A DNA stretch of 64,000 nt, from contig NZ_NQKX01000009.1 of NCBI RefSeq assembly GCF_002252635.1, forward strand, positions 62,001 to 126,000. Direction: 5' to 3'. The notes below the pieces were generated by a model, which saw only the letters and a program-made list of their open reading frames with translations, ran no database searches and was not told the origin of the DNA. Origin of the DNA: Synechococcus sp. MW101C3. GTDB lineage: Bacteria; Cyanobacteriota; Cyanobacteriia; PCC-6307; Cyanobiaceae. Both the position numbers and the translations under genes were made by a program. Below are positions 35,792-45,727 of this stretch, piece by piece (position 1 is the first letter of the stretch; the number at the start of each line of letters is the position of its first letter).

Positions 35792-36505
35792 TCAGGCGGC
35801 GACGGCCTCGGTGCTGCCGGTGCGCTGGCGCCGGGTGAGGAAGCCGAACAGCACCTTGCCGATGGCGGCCACCAGGTTGCCTTCCAACTCCTGGAACATC
35901 ACCATGTTGAGGTGGAAGGCGTGGTTGGCCTCCTCCACGATGCGATCGGCCGTGGCTTGATCAATCGGCAACTGATCGAGGCTTTCGCGATAGCTGGCCT
36001 TGAAGGCCTTCTCATCGGGAATGGCATCGAATTCGTAGAACCGCAGGCCATCGTGTTCGCCCAGGTTCATCGCTTTCTGAGCGATGTTCTTGAGGATCTG
36101 GCCGCCGGAAAGGTCGCCGATGTAGCGGGTGTAGTGGTGACCCACCAGCAGCTCGGGGGATTCTTTGGCCACCTGATGAAGGCGTTCCACGTACTTCTGG
36201 GCGCCCGGAGTGGGCTGCACCTGCTGACGCCAGCCGGCGCCGAAGTAGAAGGCAAGATCAGCCTCAAGAGCGCTGCGGCGGTTGAGGGCGTCGTGGGCGA
36301 TAGGCCCCACCACCGGGTGAGACTTGAGGGCGCCGATCTCTTCCTCCATCGCGCTGTACACGAAGTAGAGGTCGGCGACCAGCTTGCGGTAGCTGATCTT
36401 GTCGACCACCCCTTTGAGAAAGCAGGTGACGAAGCCGGTGTTCTCGGCCATCGTGTGCGCCTTTTTGGTGCCTTCGCGCAACTGTGAAGCAAGGGCGACA
36501 GCCAT
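35792..36505 (-). CDS. ho1: heme oxygenase (biliverdin-producing)
   Basis: Opens heme to biliverdin IX-alpha with ferredoxin as donor, the first step to phycobilins. 237 residues from ATG 36503-36505. Family signs: LREGTKKAHTMAENTGFV with the proximal His ligand (TKKAHT), FVYSAMEEEIG, HHYTRYIGDLSGGQILKNIAQKA (distal helix, GDLSGG), and FYEFDAIPDEKAFKASYRE. The C-terminal 20 residues are variable. It is transcribed leftward, like its right-hand neighbour of unknown function 77 bases upstream. Confidence 0.97.
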   Translation of the reverse strand: MAVALASQLREGTKKAHTMAENTGFVTCFLKGVVDKISYRKLVADLYFVYSAMEEEIGALKSHPVVGPIAHDALNRRSALEADLAFYFGAGWRQQVQPTPGAQKYVERLHQVAKESPELLVGHHYTRYIGDLSGGQILKNIAQKAMNLGEHDGLRFYEFDAIPDEKAFKASYRESLDQLPIDQATADRIVEEANHAFHLNMVMFQELEGNLVAAIGKVLFGFLTRRQRTGSTEAVAA

Positions 36506-36582
36506 AGAAGCCGGTGTGCCGTAGGTCGTGGCCAACAAGTTAGGGCCGTGCTGCCGGCACGGGCGGCTCAGGTTGCGAAGGG

Positions 36583-37044
36583 TTAAGCGGCCTCGTCGCT
36601 GGCGGCGGCGGCTGGCCCCTCGCCCAGCAGGGCGAACAGGTCGCGGCAGACGAGCCGCAGCTTCTCCGCCACCTCGGGCTGGGGCAGGTTCACCCCACTC
36701 GCTTCCCAGTCGCCCACGGTGGCGAGCCGCCACTGCTCGCCCTGGAAGGTCATGCCGCTGAGCAGCACCCCCAGCAGCCGCGGGGTACCGCCGCCACCGG
36801 CGACCGGAGCCTCGGCGAGGCGCAGCTGCATCAGCAGGCTGCGGCACTGCAGGCGGGGGCTCCAGCCGGGGAAGTGGAAGGCCAGGTCCACCGAGGCCTG
36901 CTCCTCGAAGCGGCGGGTGTCGGGGTCGTCGCGCCAGGGGGTGAGATTGGCGCGGGCATCAGGGAAATGGCGCCGGAACAGGGCGGCGGCGGAGGCGATG
37001 GCGTGGGCCATCTCCGGACTTCGGGCCAGGTCTGCCGCATTCAT
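36583..37044 (-). CDS. conserved-looking cytosolic protein, unknown function
   Basis: 153 residues from ATG 37042-37044, divergent from icd. Contains RRHFPDARANLTPWRDDPDTRRFEEQASVDLAFHFPGWSPRLQCRSLLMQLRL, an ordered-looking block, and a central GVLLSGMTFQGEQWRLATVGDWE. No membrane segment or known motif. It may be a picocyanobacterial orphan family. It sits 77 bases before the heme oxygenase gene on the same strand, so the two may share a transcript. Confidence 0.62.
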   Translation of the reverse strand: MNAADLARSPEMAHAIASAAALFRRHFPDARANLTPWRDDPDTRRFEEQASVDLAFHFPGWSPRLQCRSLLMQLRLAEAPVAGGGGTPRLLGVLLSGMTFQGEQWRLATVGDWEASGVNLPQPEVAEKLRLVCRDLFALLGEGPAAAASDEAA

Positions 37045-37079
37045 GGCGTTTCCCCTGAGCAGAACAGCGGATGGAACGG

Positions 37080-37089
37080 AACCTAGGCT
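37080..37089. promoter_or_regulatory. possible back-to-back -10 elements between the 36.6-kb gene and icd
   Basis: The 10-mer AACCTAGGCT contains TAGGCT on the plus strand (37084-37089), facing icd, and TAGGTT on the minus strand (37085-37080), facing the unknown gene. Both fit the loose TAnnnT -10 pattern. No convincing -35 elements are seen. Confidence 0.35.
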
Positions 37090-37196
37090 CCGCGAGCCGA
37101 CCCATGCTGGAGTTTCCCGAGGGAGGCTGCGCCAGCGGGCCGGCACCACGACCACGGACCGCCGTCGGTCGCGCCGTTTCCCCCCTCCTGCCGCCG

Positions 37197-38642
<1,446 letters not shown>

Positions 38643-38643
38643 A

Positions 38644-38660
38644 GCCCGGAGATTCCGGGC
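38644..38660 (+). terminator. candidate hairpin after icd
   Basis: GCCCGGA (38644-38650) pairs with TCCGGGC (38654-38660) around a 3-base loop, starting one base after the icd stop. No T-run follows; a GC-only hairpin like this may still act in cyanobacteria. Confidence 0.45.
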
Positions 38661-38688
38661 AGGGGTGCGGCCGAGGACAATCGGGGGG

Positions 38689-38825
38689 ATGCGTGCCCCC
38701 CCCATCAGATCGCTCGCAGAGCCGAGATCGACGGCCTCAGAGCCGTCGCCATCGTTGCCGTCATCGTCAACCACCTGAACAAGTCCCTGCTGCCGAGCGG
38801 CTATGTCGGGGTTGACGTTTTTTTT
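38689..38825 (+). other. 5' coding segment of the acyltransferase, out of frame with its only ATG
   Basis: Codons from 38718 on read RAEIDGLRAVAIVAVIV-N-H-LN and then YVGVDVFF, the unmistakable beginning of an acyltransferase_3 protein, in the same frame as the downstream gene. No ATG, GTG or TTG lies in that frame between about 38664 and 38826. The only nearby ATG (38689-38691) is in another frame. One extra base between them, most naturally in the C8 run at 38696-38703, would give M-R-A-P-P-H-Q-I-A-R-R-A-E-I-D and a full-length protein. Confidence 0.8.
38696..38703 (+). repeat. homopolymer run C8
   Basis: Eight C in a row, seven bases after the start of the ATG at 38689. With nine C the ATG would read into the acyltransferase frame; with eight it does not. 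Runs of this length slip during replication and are also prone to sequencing error. Confidence 0.9.
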
Positions 38826-40715
38826 GTGATCTCCGGCTACGTGATCACCCGATCGCTGGAGCACAGGCCAACGGCCGACAGCCGCGGAGCCTTCCTGGCC
38901 GGGTTCTACCGCCGACGCATCCAGCGACTGGTCCCGGCTCTGAGCGCTTGTGTCGTCGTCACCGCCTTGCTGACCTGCCTGGTGGTTCCTGATCCGGCGG
39001 CCTCCCTGTGGACAGGGCTTCTTGCGCTGGCGGGGGCCTCGAACGTGTTCCTGCACCAGCAGGCCACCGATTACTTCGGCACCAGCGCCCAGCTCAACAG
39101 CTTCACCCAGACCTGGTTCCTGGGTGTGGATTATCAGTTTTATCTGGTGTTTCCGCTGGCTGCCTGGCAGCTCGGACTTGGCAGAGCCGGGGGAGCGGGG
39201 CGAAGGCGGTTTCGCCTGGGGATGGCCCTGGTGGCCGTGCTGTCACTGATCCTGTTCCTGCAGATGCGGCAGGTCGATTCATCCGCCGCCTACTTCCTCA
39301 CGGGGCCGAGAGTCTGGGAGTTGGCGGTCGGTTGTCTGCTGACTGCGAACGGGGAGGATCCGCAGGGGGAACCCGGACAGGCCCCCCTTCGCGACGGGCT
39401 GGCTTGGGGGGCCTTCCTGGCTCTGGTCGGCGTGACCCTGGCGCCCCAGGGTTCCAGTTCGATCCCGATGCTGGTCAGCGTGGCGGCAACCTGCGCGCTG
39501 ATCCGAACCCTGCGGGGACGTTCCTTGCTCGGCCGGCTCCTCACGTGCCCCCCGGTGCTCCGCATCGGCCAGATTTCGTACTCGCTCTACCTGTGGCACT
39601 GGAGCGTCATCGTGCTCAGCCGCTGGACGATCGGCATCCACGCCTGGAGTGTGCCGTTTCAGTTGCTGCTGATCCTGGGGCTGGCAGAACTGTCCTACCG
39701 GACGCTTGAAACCCCCTTCGGTTCGAAGCCGTGGGCCCCCACCAACCAACAGACCATCCTGATCGGAGTCGGAATCAACACCGCCGCCGCAACCATGCTG
39801 CTGTTGCTGATCGGCGGAGGGCTCGGACCCCATCTTTATCTCGGCCAGCGGCCGGCCACGTTGTCCGAGGAACGGCGGAACCAGCGCATTGCCGGCACGA
39901 CCATCACCTCAACGGCCTGTCTGATCGATCGAAACGATGTGCTCGATCGCCCTCAGATCGATGCCAAGGCCAGGACCTGCTCGGTCGAGTCCGCGCCCCA
40001 GGGCGCAGCCCAAGGTCGGACCATCTTCGTGGTCGGTGACAGCCATGCCACTGCCTTGATTCCCCTGGCCGCCGAGCTCCACCGGGAGGGCGCCGGAATC
40101 ACACTGCTGACCAAAGCCGGCTGCCCGTTCCCGGCCACCGCATTCGGCCATCTGGATCCTGGCTGTGAGCGCTTCCAGGATGAGATTGCTTCCCGGATCC
40201 TCGCCACCAGCCGACCCGGAGATGGCGTTCTGATCGCGGGCTATCAGCTCAGTCACCTGGGCAGCGGCCTGCGGGCCACCCGTGACCATTTCCTGGATCG
40301 AACCGGACAGCCGGTGCGGGGCACCGAAGCGAAGACGGCGCTTTACATGAAGGCGCTGGATGCCTTTTCAGACAGGGCTGGTGCCAAGGGGCTGCAGGTC
40401 GCCCTGATCGGGGCCAGTCCGAGGCTGATCGGACGGGAGCTCTGTCTGCCGGAGTGGTTCCGCCCCGCTCGATGGAGCGAGCCCTGCCTGAACACCCTGC
40501 GAGAGGATGCCACCTCCACCAGGACGATCAACGTTCAACTGAGCCGGAATCTCCCTGACCGCGTGCGCTTCATCGATCCGATGCCGTGGATCTGCCCGAA
40601 GGGCTGCTCCCTCGACGATCTGAAGTGGCAGCTGGCCGACGACGACCATCTCACCGCCGCGGCGGTTCGGCGGCTGAAGCAGCCGGTCCTGGAAGCCCTG
40701 AGCCGGGCAGACTGA
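38826..40715 (+). CDS. acyltransferase 3 (OafA-type) with C-terminal SGNH domain, 5' end frameshifted
   Basis: In the visible frame it begins at GTG 38826 with ISGYVITRSLEH, in the middle of the first conserved acyltransferase_3 block, giving 629 residues. Ten or so membrane helices form the transferase part. The soluble C-terminal half shows FVVGDSHATALIPLA (GDSH block) and a terminal DDDHLTAAAVRRL (Asp-x-x-His), the SGNH hydrolase triad. Such fusions O-acetylate O-antigen or exopolysaccharide sugars. The catalytic-type His of the N-terminal block (VNH) lies upstream of 38826, so the protein as read would lack it. Either the gene is off in this sequence or a base is missing. Confidence 0.82.
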   Translation: MISGYVITRSLEHRPTADSRGAFLAGFYRRRIQRLVPALSACVVVTALLTCLVVPDPAASLWTGLLALAGASNVFLHQQATDYFGTSAQLNSFTQTWFLGVDYQFYLVFPLAAWQLGLGRAGGAGRRRFRLGMALVAVLSLILFLQMRQVDSSAAYFLTGPRVWELAVGCLLTANGEDPQGEPGQAPLRDGLAWGAFLALVGVTLAPQGSSSIPMLVSVAATCALIRTLRGRSLLGRLLTCPPVLRIGQISYSLYLWHWSVIVLSRWTIGIHAWSVPFQLLLILGLAELSYRTLETPFGSKPWAPTNQQTILIGVGINTAAATMLLLLIGGGLGPHLYLGQRPATLSEERRNQRIAGTTITSTACLIDRNDVLDRPQIDAKARTCSVESAPQGAAQGRTIFVVGDSHATALIPLAAELHREGAGITLLTKAGCPFPATAFGHLDPGCERFQDEIASRILATSRPGDGVLIAGYQLSHLGSGLRATRDHFLDRTGQPVRGTEAKTALYMKALDAFSDRAGAKGLQVALIGASPRLIGRELCLPEWFRPARWSEPCLNTLREDATSTRTINVQLSRNLPDRVRFIDPMPWICPKGCSLDDLKWQLADDDHLTAAAVRRLKQPVLEALSRAD

Positions 40716-40720
40716 GTGCC

Positions 40721-42073
40721 ATGCCTTCTCCAGTCACCGATCCCTGCATCCACTGCGGTTTCTGCCTGCCCACCTGCGCCAGCTACCGGGTGCTGGGCAC
40801 GGAGATGGATTCACCGCGGGGGCGTATCCACATGCTCAAGGCGATCAATGCCGGTGAGCTGGCGCTGGATGCCACCGTGGCGAGCCACTTCGATTCCTGC
40901 CTGGGCTGCCTCGCCTGCGTGAGCGCCTGCCCGGCCGGTGTCCGCTACGACGAACTGATCGAGGCCACCCGCCCGAAACTCAACGCCCTGGAGCTGCGCA
41001 GCGGCAGCCAGTGGGCCTTCCGCAGGCTGCTGTTCCAGTTGCTGCCCTATCCCCAGCGGCTCCGGGCCGTACTGCAGCCGCTGCGGCTCTATGCCGGCAC
41101 ACCGCTGCAACGGCTGGCCCGGCGCAGCGGCCTCACCCGCCTGTTCGGGCCCGGGCTGGCGGCGATGGAGCGGCTGCTGCCGCCGCTGGCCGAGGAGTCG
41201 TTCACCGATCCGCTGCCGCTGGTAACCCCGGCCCGGGGCGAGCGGCGCTACCGCGTGGGCCTCGTGCTGGGCTGCGTGCAGCGGTTGTTCGAGCCGGCCG
41301 TGAACCGGGCGGCGGTGCAGGTGCTGAGCGCCAACGGCATCGAGGTGGTGATCCCGCCGGCCCAGGGCTGCTGCGGCGCCGTCACCCACCACCAGGGGGA
41401 AGAGGCCCAGACCCATGCCCTGGCCGCAGCCTTGATCGACGCCTTCGACGCCGTGATCGGCCCGGGCAAGCCGGCGGGCGCCGAACCGCTCGATGCGGTG
41501 CTGGTGGCGGCCTCCGGCTGTGGCCACACGCTCAAGGCCTACGGCCGCCTGCTGGCCGGTGATCCGGCCTGGGCCGCGCGCGGCAGCGCCTTCGGGGGCC
41601 GTGTGGCGGACATCCAGGAATTCCTGCACCGGGTGGGGTTGAGCGAAGCGGTGCGCCAGCGGTTGCAGCCGCTGCGCCACAGCGACGGCAGCCGCGCCAG
41701 CGCCGAGCGTCCGCTGCGGCTCGCTTATCACGATGCCTGCCACATGCTGCACGGCCAGGGGCTGCGCGAACAGCCCCGGGCGCTGCTGCGCCAGATCCCT
41801 CACCTGCGGCTGCTGGAGGCCACAGAAGCGGGGGTGTGCTGCGGCAGCGCCGGTATCTACAACCTGGTGCAACCCGTGGAAGCCGCCGAGCTGGGCCGCC
41901 TCAAAGCCACCGACCTGAGCAGCACCGGCGCCGACCTGGCGGTGAGCGCCAACATCGGCTGCACGCTGCAGATCCGGCAGCATATGGAGAGCGCGCCGCG
42001 GCCGCTGGCGGTGCTGCATCCGGTGCAGCTGCTGGCCATGAGCCTGGATGGCGGATCCGACCGGCCGGCTTGA
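40721..42073 (+). CDS. glcF: glycolate dehydrogenase iron-sulfur subunit GlcF
   Basis: 450 residues from ATG 40721, five bases after the acyltransferase stop. Two 4Fe-4S motifs at the N-terminus: CIHCGFCLPTC...and CLGCLACVSACP. Two CCG domains follow: GCVQRLFEPAVNRAAVQVLSANG with PPAQGCCGAVTHHQGEE, and AYHDACHMLHGQGLREQPR with EAGVCCGSAGIYN. This is the electron-transfer subunit for oxidising photorespiratory glycolate to glyoxylate. A GlcE-like flavoprotein gene lies 2.4 kb downstream on the same strand. Confidence 0.94.
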   Translation: MPSPVTDPCIHCGFCLPTCASYRVLGTEMDSPRGRIHMLKAINAGELALDATVASHFDSCLGCLACVSACPAGVRYDELIEATRPKLNALELRSGSQWAFRRLLFQLLPYPQRLRAVLQPLRLYAGTPLQRLARRSGLTRLFGPGLAAMERLLPPLAEESFTDPLPLVTPARGERRYRVGLVLGCVQRLFEPAVNRAAVQVLSANGIEVVIPPAQGCCGAVTHHQGEEAQTHALAAALIDAFDAVIGPGKPAGAEPLDAVLVAASGCGHTLKAYGRLLAGDPAWAARGSAFGGRVADIQEFLHRVGLSEAVRQRLQPLRHSDGSRASAERPLRLAYHDACHMLHGQGLREQPRALLRQIPHLRLLEATEAGVCCGSAGIYNLVQPVEAAELGRLKATDLSSTGADLAVSANIGCTLQIRQHMESAPRPLAVLHPVQLLAMSLDGGSDRPA

Positions 42074-42130
42074 GCGGCCAGAAGCAGGGAACGGCGCAGC
42101 GGAGCGCCAGGCACCAACACGACGCGGAGC

Positions 42131-42895
42131 GTGATGCACCACCGCTTCGATGCTCACTTCCACATCATCGATCCAGCCTTTCCGCTGCTGCCGAACCACG
42201 GCTTTCTGCCCGAGCCCTTCACCGTCGCCGACTACCGCCGCAGCACCGAGGTCCTGGGAATCACGGCAGGGGCGGTGGTATCAGGCTCCTTCCAGGGTTT
42301 CGGTCAACGCCATCTGCTCAGTGCCCTGCAGCAACTGGGCCCTGGCTTCGTGGGTGTGATCCAGCTGTCGGCCCAGGCCACCGATGCGGAGATCCTCGCG
42401 CTCAACGCCAGGGGCGTGCGGGCCGTGCGCTTCAACCTGCGGCGTGGGGGCTCAGAACGCGTGCAGCACCTGGAGGCGCTGGCGCTGCGCCTGCATGCGC
42501 TGGTGGGCTGGCCTGTGGAGCTGTATGTGGAGTCGCGTGAGCTGGCGGCCCTGCAGCCGTTGCTGCGGCGGCTGCCGGCGGTGAGCATCGATCACCTCGG
42601 CCTCTCGCGCGACGGCTTTGCCACGCTGCTGCAGCTCGCCGAGCAGGGCGTGCGCGTGAAAGCCAGCGGCTTCTCCCGGGTGGAGCTGCCGGTGGCCGAG
42701 GCCCTGGGCGCCCTGCACGCCGCCAATCCCCAGGCCCTGATGTTCGGCACCGACCTGCCGTCCACGCGGGCGCCGCGGCCGTTCCACCCCAGCGACCTCA
42801 CTCTGCTGATCGACACCCTGGGCGAGCCGGCAGCACAGAAGGCCCTGTGGAGCAATGCGGCCTCCTTCTACCGGCTGCCGGCGCCATCGGTCTGA
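42131..42895 (+). CDS. amidohydrolase_2-family TIM-barrel hydrolase (PDC-lactonase-like)
   Basis: 254 residues. Begins HHRFDAHFHIIDPAFPLLPNHGFLPE, with the H-x-H metal site of the amidohydrolase fold, and continues with RAVRFNLRRGG, PVELYVESRELAALQPLL, VSIDHLGLSRDG and MFGTDLPSTRAPRPFHPSDL (catalytic Asp). This matches the family of 2-pyrone-4,6-dicarboxylate lactonase and related lactone or decarboxylating hydrolases. The natural substrate in a cyanobacterium is unknown. It follows glcF by 57 bases on the same strand and may be co-transcribed. Confidence 0.85.
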   Translation: MMHHRFDAHFHIIDPAFPLLPNHGFLPEPFTVADYRRSTEVLGITAGAVVSGSFQGFGQRHLLSALQQLGPGFVGVIQLSAQATDAEILALNARGVRAVRFNLRRGGSERVQHLEALALRLHALVGWPVELYVESRELAALQPLLRRLPAVSIDHLGLSRDGFATLLQLAEQGVRVKASGFSRVELPVAEALGALHAANPQALMFGTDLPSTRAPRPFHPSDLTLLIDTLGEPAAQKALWSNAASFYRLPAPSV

Positions 42896-42962
42896 ACTCA
42901 GCCTCACCTCAGCACCTCAGCGCCAAACACCACACCCGGGTTCCAAACAGCAACCTTCAGGC

Positions 42963-42983
42963 TTCCTGGTTCCTGGTTCCTGG
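42963..42983. repeat. heptamer TTCCTGG x3
   Basis: Three perfect 7-base units in the 229-base gap between two convergent genes. It is another heptameric simple repeat in this window. Confidence 0.8.
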
Positions 42984-43124
42984 CACAACATGGCCAGGGA
43001 GCCCGCTCCCCAAGCCAGTGCCCCCTGCTGCCCGTCTGCTGGCCGTCGCCAACGCCCTGCTGAACCTGGCGTCAGCGGAGGTGGCCGCCGATGCGCGGCA
43101 GGCGGCAGCTGGTGATGCAGGCGA

Positions 43125-44507
43125 TCACTGCTCCATCTGCTCCCAGGCCTGCCGCAGCGTGTCCGCCTGGCCCAGATTGCCGGGAAAGGTGAGCACCGGC
43201 AGCAGCGGCGCGGTTTCGTGCTCCGCGCCCGTGCGCAGCATCGACAGCCCAGGCAGCAGCTGACCCTCCAGCCGCACCTGGCTGAGGCCCAGCCCTTCGG
43301 CCAGCAGGGTCTGGCTGGTGATGCCCCCCTTGCTGATCAGGTACCCCAGCTGCGGCGCCAGCGCGCCCCCCAGCCGGGCCATCGCCGCCGCCAGGGCCAG
43401 GCCCAGCCGCCGCCGCTCCTCGGCATGGCGGCAGACCAGCTCCCCCCGGCTGGTGAACAGCACCGGGGTGCGGCCGCTGGCCAGCACGGCGCGCAGCTGT
43501 GCCAGCCAGGCCGCTTCCAGTGAGGGCAGCAAATGGTCGGGCAGGGGGCCTTCCAGCACCCGCGCCACACGGGCCACCGGGATCTCCACGCCTACGCAAC
43601 CCGGCGCCGCCAGCAACCGCTCCAACTGGGCATCGGCCAGCGGCACGTGCGATCCCACCAGCACCAGCCCCGGCAGGGGGCCCGAGGCCGCGCGCCGGCG
43701 CAGGCCGGCCAGGGCCGCCGGGTTCAGGGGCTGCGGCGGCAAGTCCACCAGGGCGTTCAGCAGGCTGGCGGCCGACTGGAACAGCAGCCGCAGCGGCCGT
43801 TGGCCCGCCGGGGGCTGCACCACGGCGCGCACCGCCTCTCCCAGCACCTGCAGCTGCTGCGGACGCTCCGCATCCACCACCACCCAGGGGTTACCCGACA
43901 GCCCGCGCAACCGCTGGATCAACACCTCACGGCCGGCCGGCACCAGTTCGTCCAGGCCGATCTGCTGCACCGCCGCGGCCAGCAGCCGCCCGCCGCTCTT
44001 CTCGGCCAGCCAGTCACGCAGCACGCTGGTGCCGTAGCCGAAGCGGCGATCACGGGCGAAGGGTGTGCGATGCACCGGCTCGCCGTGCAGCAGATGGCAG
44101 CCCCCCACCGTGGTGCGCCCCCCTTCCAGGAAGGCGGGCACCAGCAGGGTGGCGTCGAAGGGGCCCAGCTCCGCGGCGATCAGCTCCGCCTCCAGCGGCG
44201 TGTGCCCCCGCAGGGTGGAGTCGCCACGGCTCACCACCAGCCAGCGATCGATGCCGGCCGCCGCCAGCGCCGGCCGCAGCGCCCGGCAGATCTGGCGCAC
44301 CCGATCGGCCGCCGGCTCCGGCTCCAGGGCACGGGTGTCGGTGAGCAGGAACAGCAGCGGCGACGGGTCGCGCAGGGCGCTCAGCAGGGTGTCCGGATCC
44401 CAGCGGAGCAGCAGCAGGCAGCCATGCACCGTCTGCGAACCGGTGGGATCGTCGTCGAAAACGACCACCTTGAACGGGGATGCGGGTGGGGGGGGCGGGG
44501 CGGCCAT
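43125..44507 (-). CDS. four-carbon acid sugar kinase family (DUF1537)
   Basis: 460 residues with the two-domain DUF1537 layout. The N-terminal domain begins FKVVVFDDDPTGSQTVHGC (metal/substrate Asp cluster), then VSRGDSTLRGHTPLEAELI and VPAFLEGGRTTVGGCHLLHGEPVHRTPFARD. The C-terminal domain has LVLVGSHVPLADAQL, VLFTSRGELV and LGYLISKGGITSQTLLAEGLGLSQVRLEGQLLPGLSML, the ATP-binding end. Characterised relatives phosphorylate threonate, erythronate or 3-oxo-tetronates. No aldolase or dehydrogenase partner is nearby. The N-terminal codons contain a C8 run, in frame. It is divergent from the GlcE-like gene with only 14 bases between starts. Confidence 0.88.
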   Translation of the reverse strand: MAAPPPPPASPFKVVVFDDDPTGSQTVHGCLLLLRWDPDTLLSALRDPSPLLFLLTDTRALEPEPAADRVRQICRALRPALAAAGIDRWLVVSRGDSTLRGHTPLEAELIAAELGPFDATLLVPAFLEGGRTTVGGCHLLHGEPVHRTPFARDRRFGYGTSVLRDWLAEKSGGRLLAAAVQQIGLDELVPAGREVLIQRLRGLSGNPWVVVDAERPQQLQVLGEAVRAVVQPPAGQRPLRLLFQSAASLLNALVDLPPQPLNPAALAGLRRRAASGPLPGLVLVGSHVPLADAQLERLLAAPGCVGVEIPVARVARVLEGPLPDHLLPSLEAAWLAQLRAVLASGRTPVLFTSRGELVCRHAEERRRLGLALAAAMARLGGALAPQLGYLISKGGITSQTLLAEGLGLSQVRLEGQLLPGLSMLRTGAEHETAPLLPVLTFPGNLGQADTLRQAWEQMEQ

Positions 44508-44521
44508 GGCACCATCGTGCC

Positions 44522-45727
44522 GTGATCACTCCCGCGTCCCACGAGCTGCCCGACCTCGTGCGGCAGCTGCATGCCGCCGGCACACCGTGGCTGCCTGCCG
44601 GCACGGGCAGCCGCCTGGGCTGGGGGCCGCCGGTGCGGCACACCGACACGGTGCTGAGCGTGGCGCGCCTGAACCGCCTGCTCGACCACGCCAGCGGCGA
44701 TTTCACCGTGACCGTGGAGGCTGGGCTGCCGCTGCGTGAGCTGCAGGAGGCCCTGCGCGCGCGCAACCAGTGGCTCGCCGTCGACTGGCCCTGGGGCACA
44801 GGCGCCAACGGCGAAGGGGCCGGCAGCGTGGGCGGGCTGGTGGCTCGGGGGCTCGGCGGCGGCCTGCGCCAGCGCTACCTGGGTGTGCGCGATCAGGTGA
44901 TCGGCATCGGCCTGCTGCGCGCCGATGGTGTGGCCGCCCACGCCGGCGGCCGGGTGGTGAAGAACGTGGCCGGCTACGACCTGATGCGCCTGTTCACGGG
45001 CAGCTGGGGCGCGCTCGGCCTGATCACCGAACTCACCCTGCGCACCTTCCCGCTGCCGCCGCAACGGCGCGGGCTGCTGGTGCAGGGGCCGCTGGAGGGG
45101 CTGGAGCGCCTGCGCCAGTGGCTGCTGCGCTCCAGCCTCACCCCCGAACTGATCGACTGGTGGAGCAGTGCCCTGGCGGAGCAGGCCGGAGCCGAAGCCC
45201 AGCCCGCCCTGCTGCTGGCCCTGGCCAGTGTGAGCAGCGAGGCCCTGGACGACCAGCTCGTCACCCTGCGCGCCCAGGCCGACAGCCACGCACTCAAGGG
45301 GCTGCCGCTCGATCCCGAACGGCTGGAGGCCCTGCGCGTGCTGGGGCTCGGCGGCCAGCAGCCGCAACCGGTATCCGGCGCAGACGAGCCGCTCTGGCTG
45401 CTGCGGCCGGGTGTGCTGCCCAGCCACACCGCGGCGCTGCTGGCGGATCGCTCCGTCGCCGGCCTGCCGCTGGCCCTGGGGGCCGGCAGCGGCCTCGGCT
45501 ACGCGTGGTCGGCGGCGGCGGCCCTGCCGGCCTACCGGGTGGAAGCACTGCGGCGCCGCTGCCAGGAGCTGGGCGGCCAGCTCACGGTGCTGCAGCAACC
45601 CAGCGGCAGCACCGTGCCCGCCTGGGAGGACGCCCCTGCCGTGGCGATGATCCAGGCGGTCAAGCGCCAGTTCGACCCAAGGCAGCAACTGGCCCGCGGG
45701 CGCCTGCCGGGCGTCAGAGCGGCCTGA
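44522..45727 (+). CDS. glcE: GlcE-like FAD-binding glycolate oxidase subunit
   Basis: 401 residues from GTG 44522. The FAD-binding PCMH-type domain is evident: WLPAGTGSRLGWGPPV, DFTVTVEAGLPLRELQEAL, AVDWPWGTGANGEGAGSVGGLVA, RYLGVRDQVIGIGLLRADG, and GGRVVKNVAGYDLMRLFTGSWGALGLITELTLRTFP, which is highly conserved in GlcE/GlcD. The final FDPRQQLARGRLPG is also typical. Length and lack of a full C-terminal catalytic half fit GlcE rather than GlcD. Starts 44480 or earlier would run into the divergent kinase gene. Confidence 0.88.
   Translation: MITPASHELPDLVRQLHAAGTPWLPAGTGSRLGWGPPVRHTDTVLSVARLNRLLDHASGDFTVTVEAGLPLRELQEALRARNQWLAVDWPWGTGANGEGAGSVGGLVARGLGGGLRQRYLGVRDQVIGIGLLRADGVAAHAGGRVVKNVAGYDLMRLFTGSWGALGLITELTLRTFPLPPQRRGLLVQGPLEGLERLRQWLLRSSLTPELIDWWSSALAEQAGAEAQPALLLALASVSSEALDDQLVTLRAQADSHALKGLPLDPERLEALRVLGLGGQQPQPVSGADEPLWLLRPGVLPSHTAALLADRSVAGLPLALGAGSGLGYAWSAAAALPAYRVEALRRRCQELGGQLTVLQQPSGSTVPAWEDAPAVAMIQAVKRQFDPRQQLARGRLPGVRAA

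Noticed and set aside
44488-44495. C8 run after the kinase start as a phase-variable tract
   Set aside because: It is in frame and encodes part of a proline run; nothing beyond its length suggests switching.
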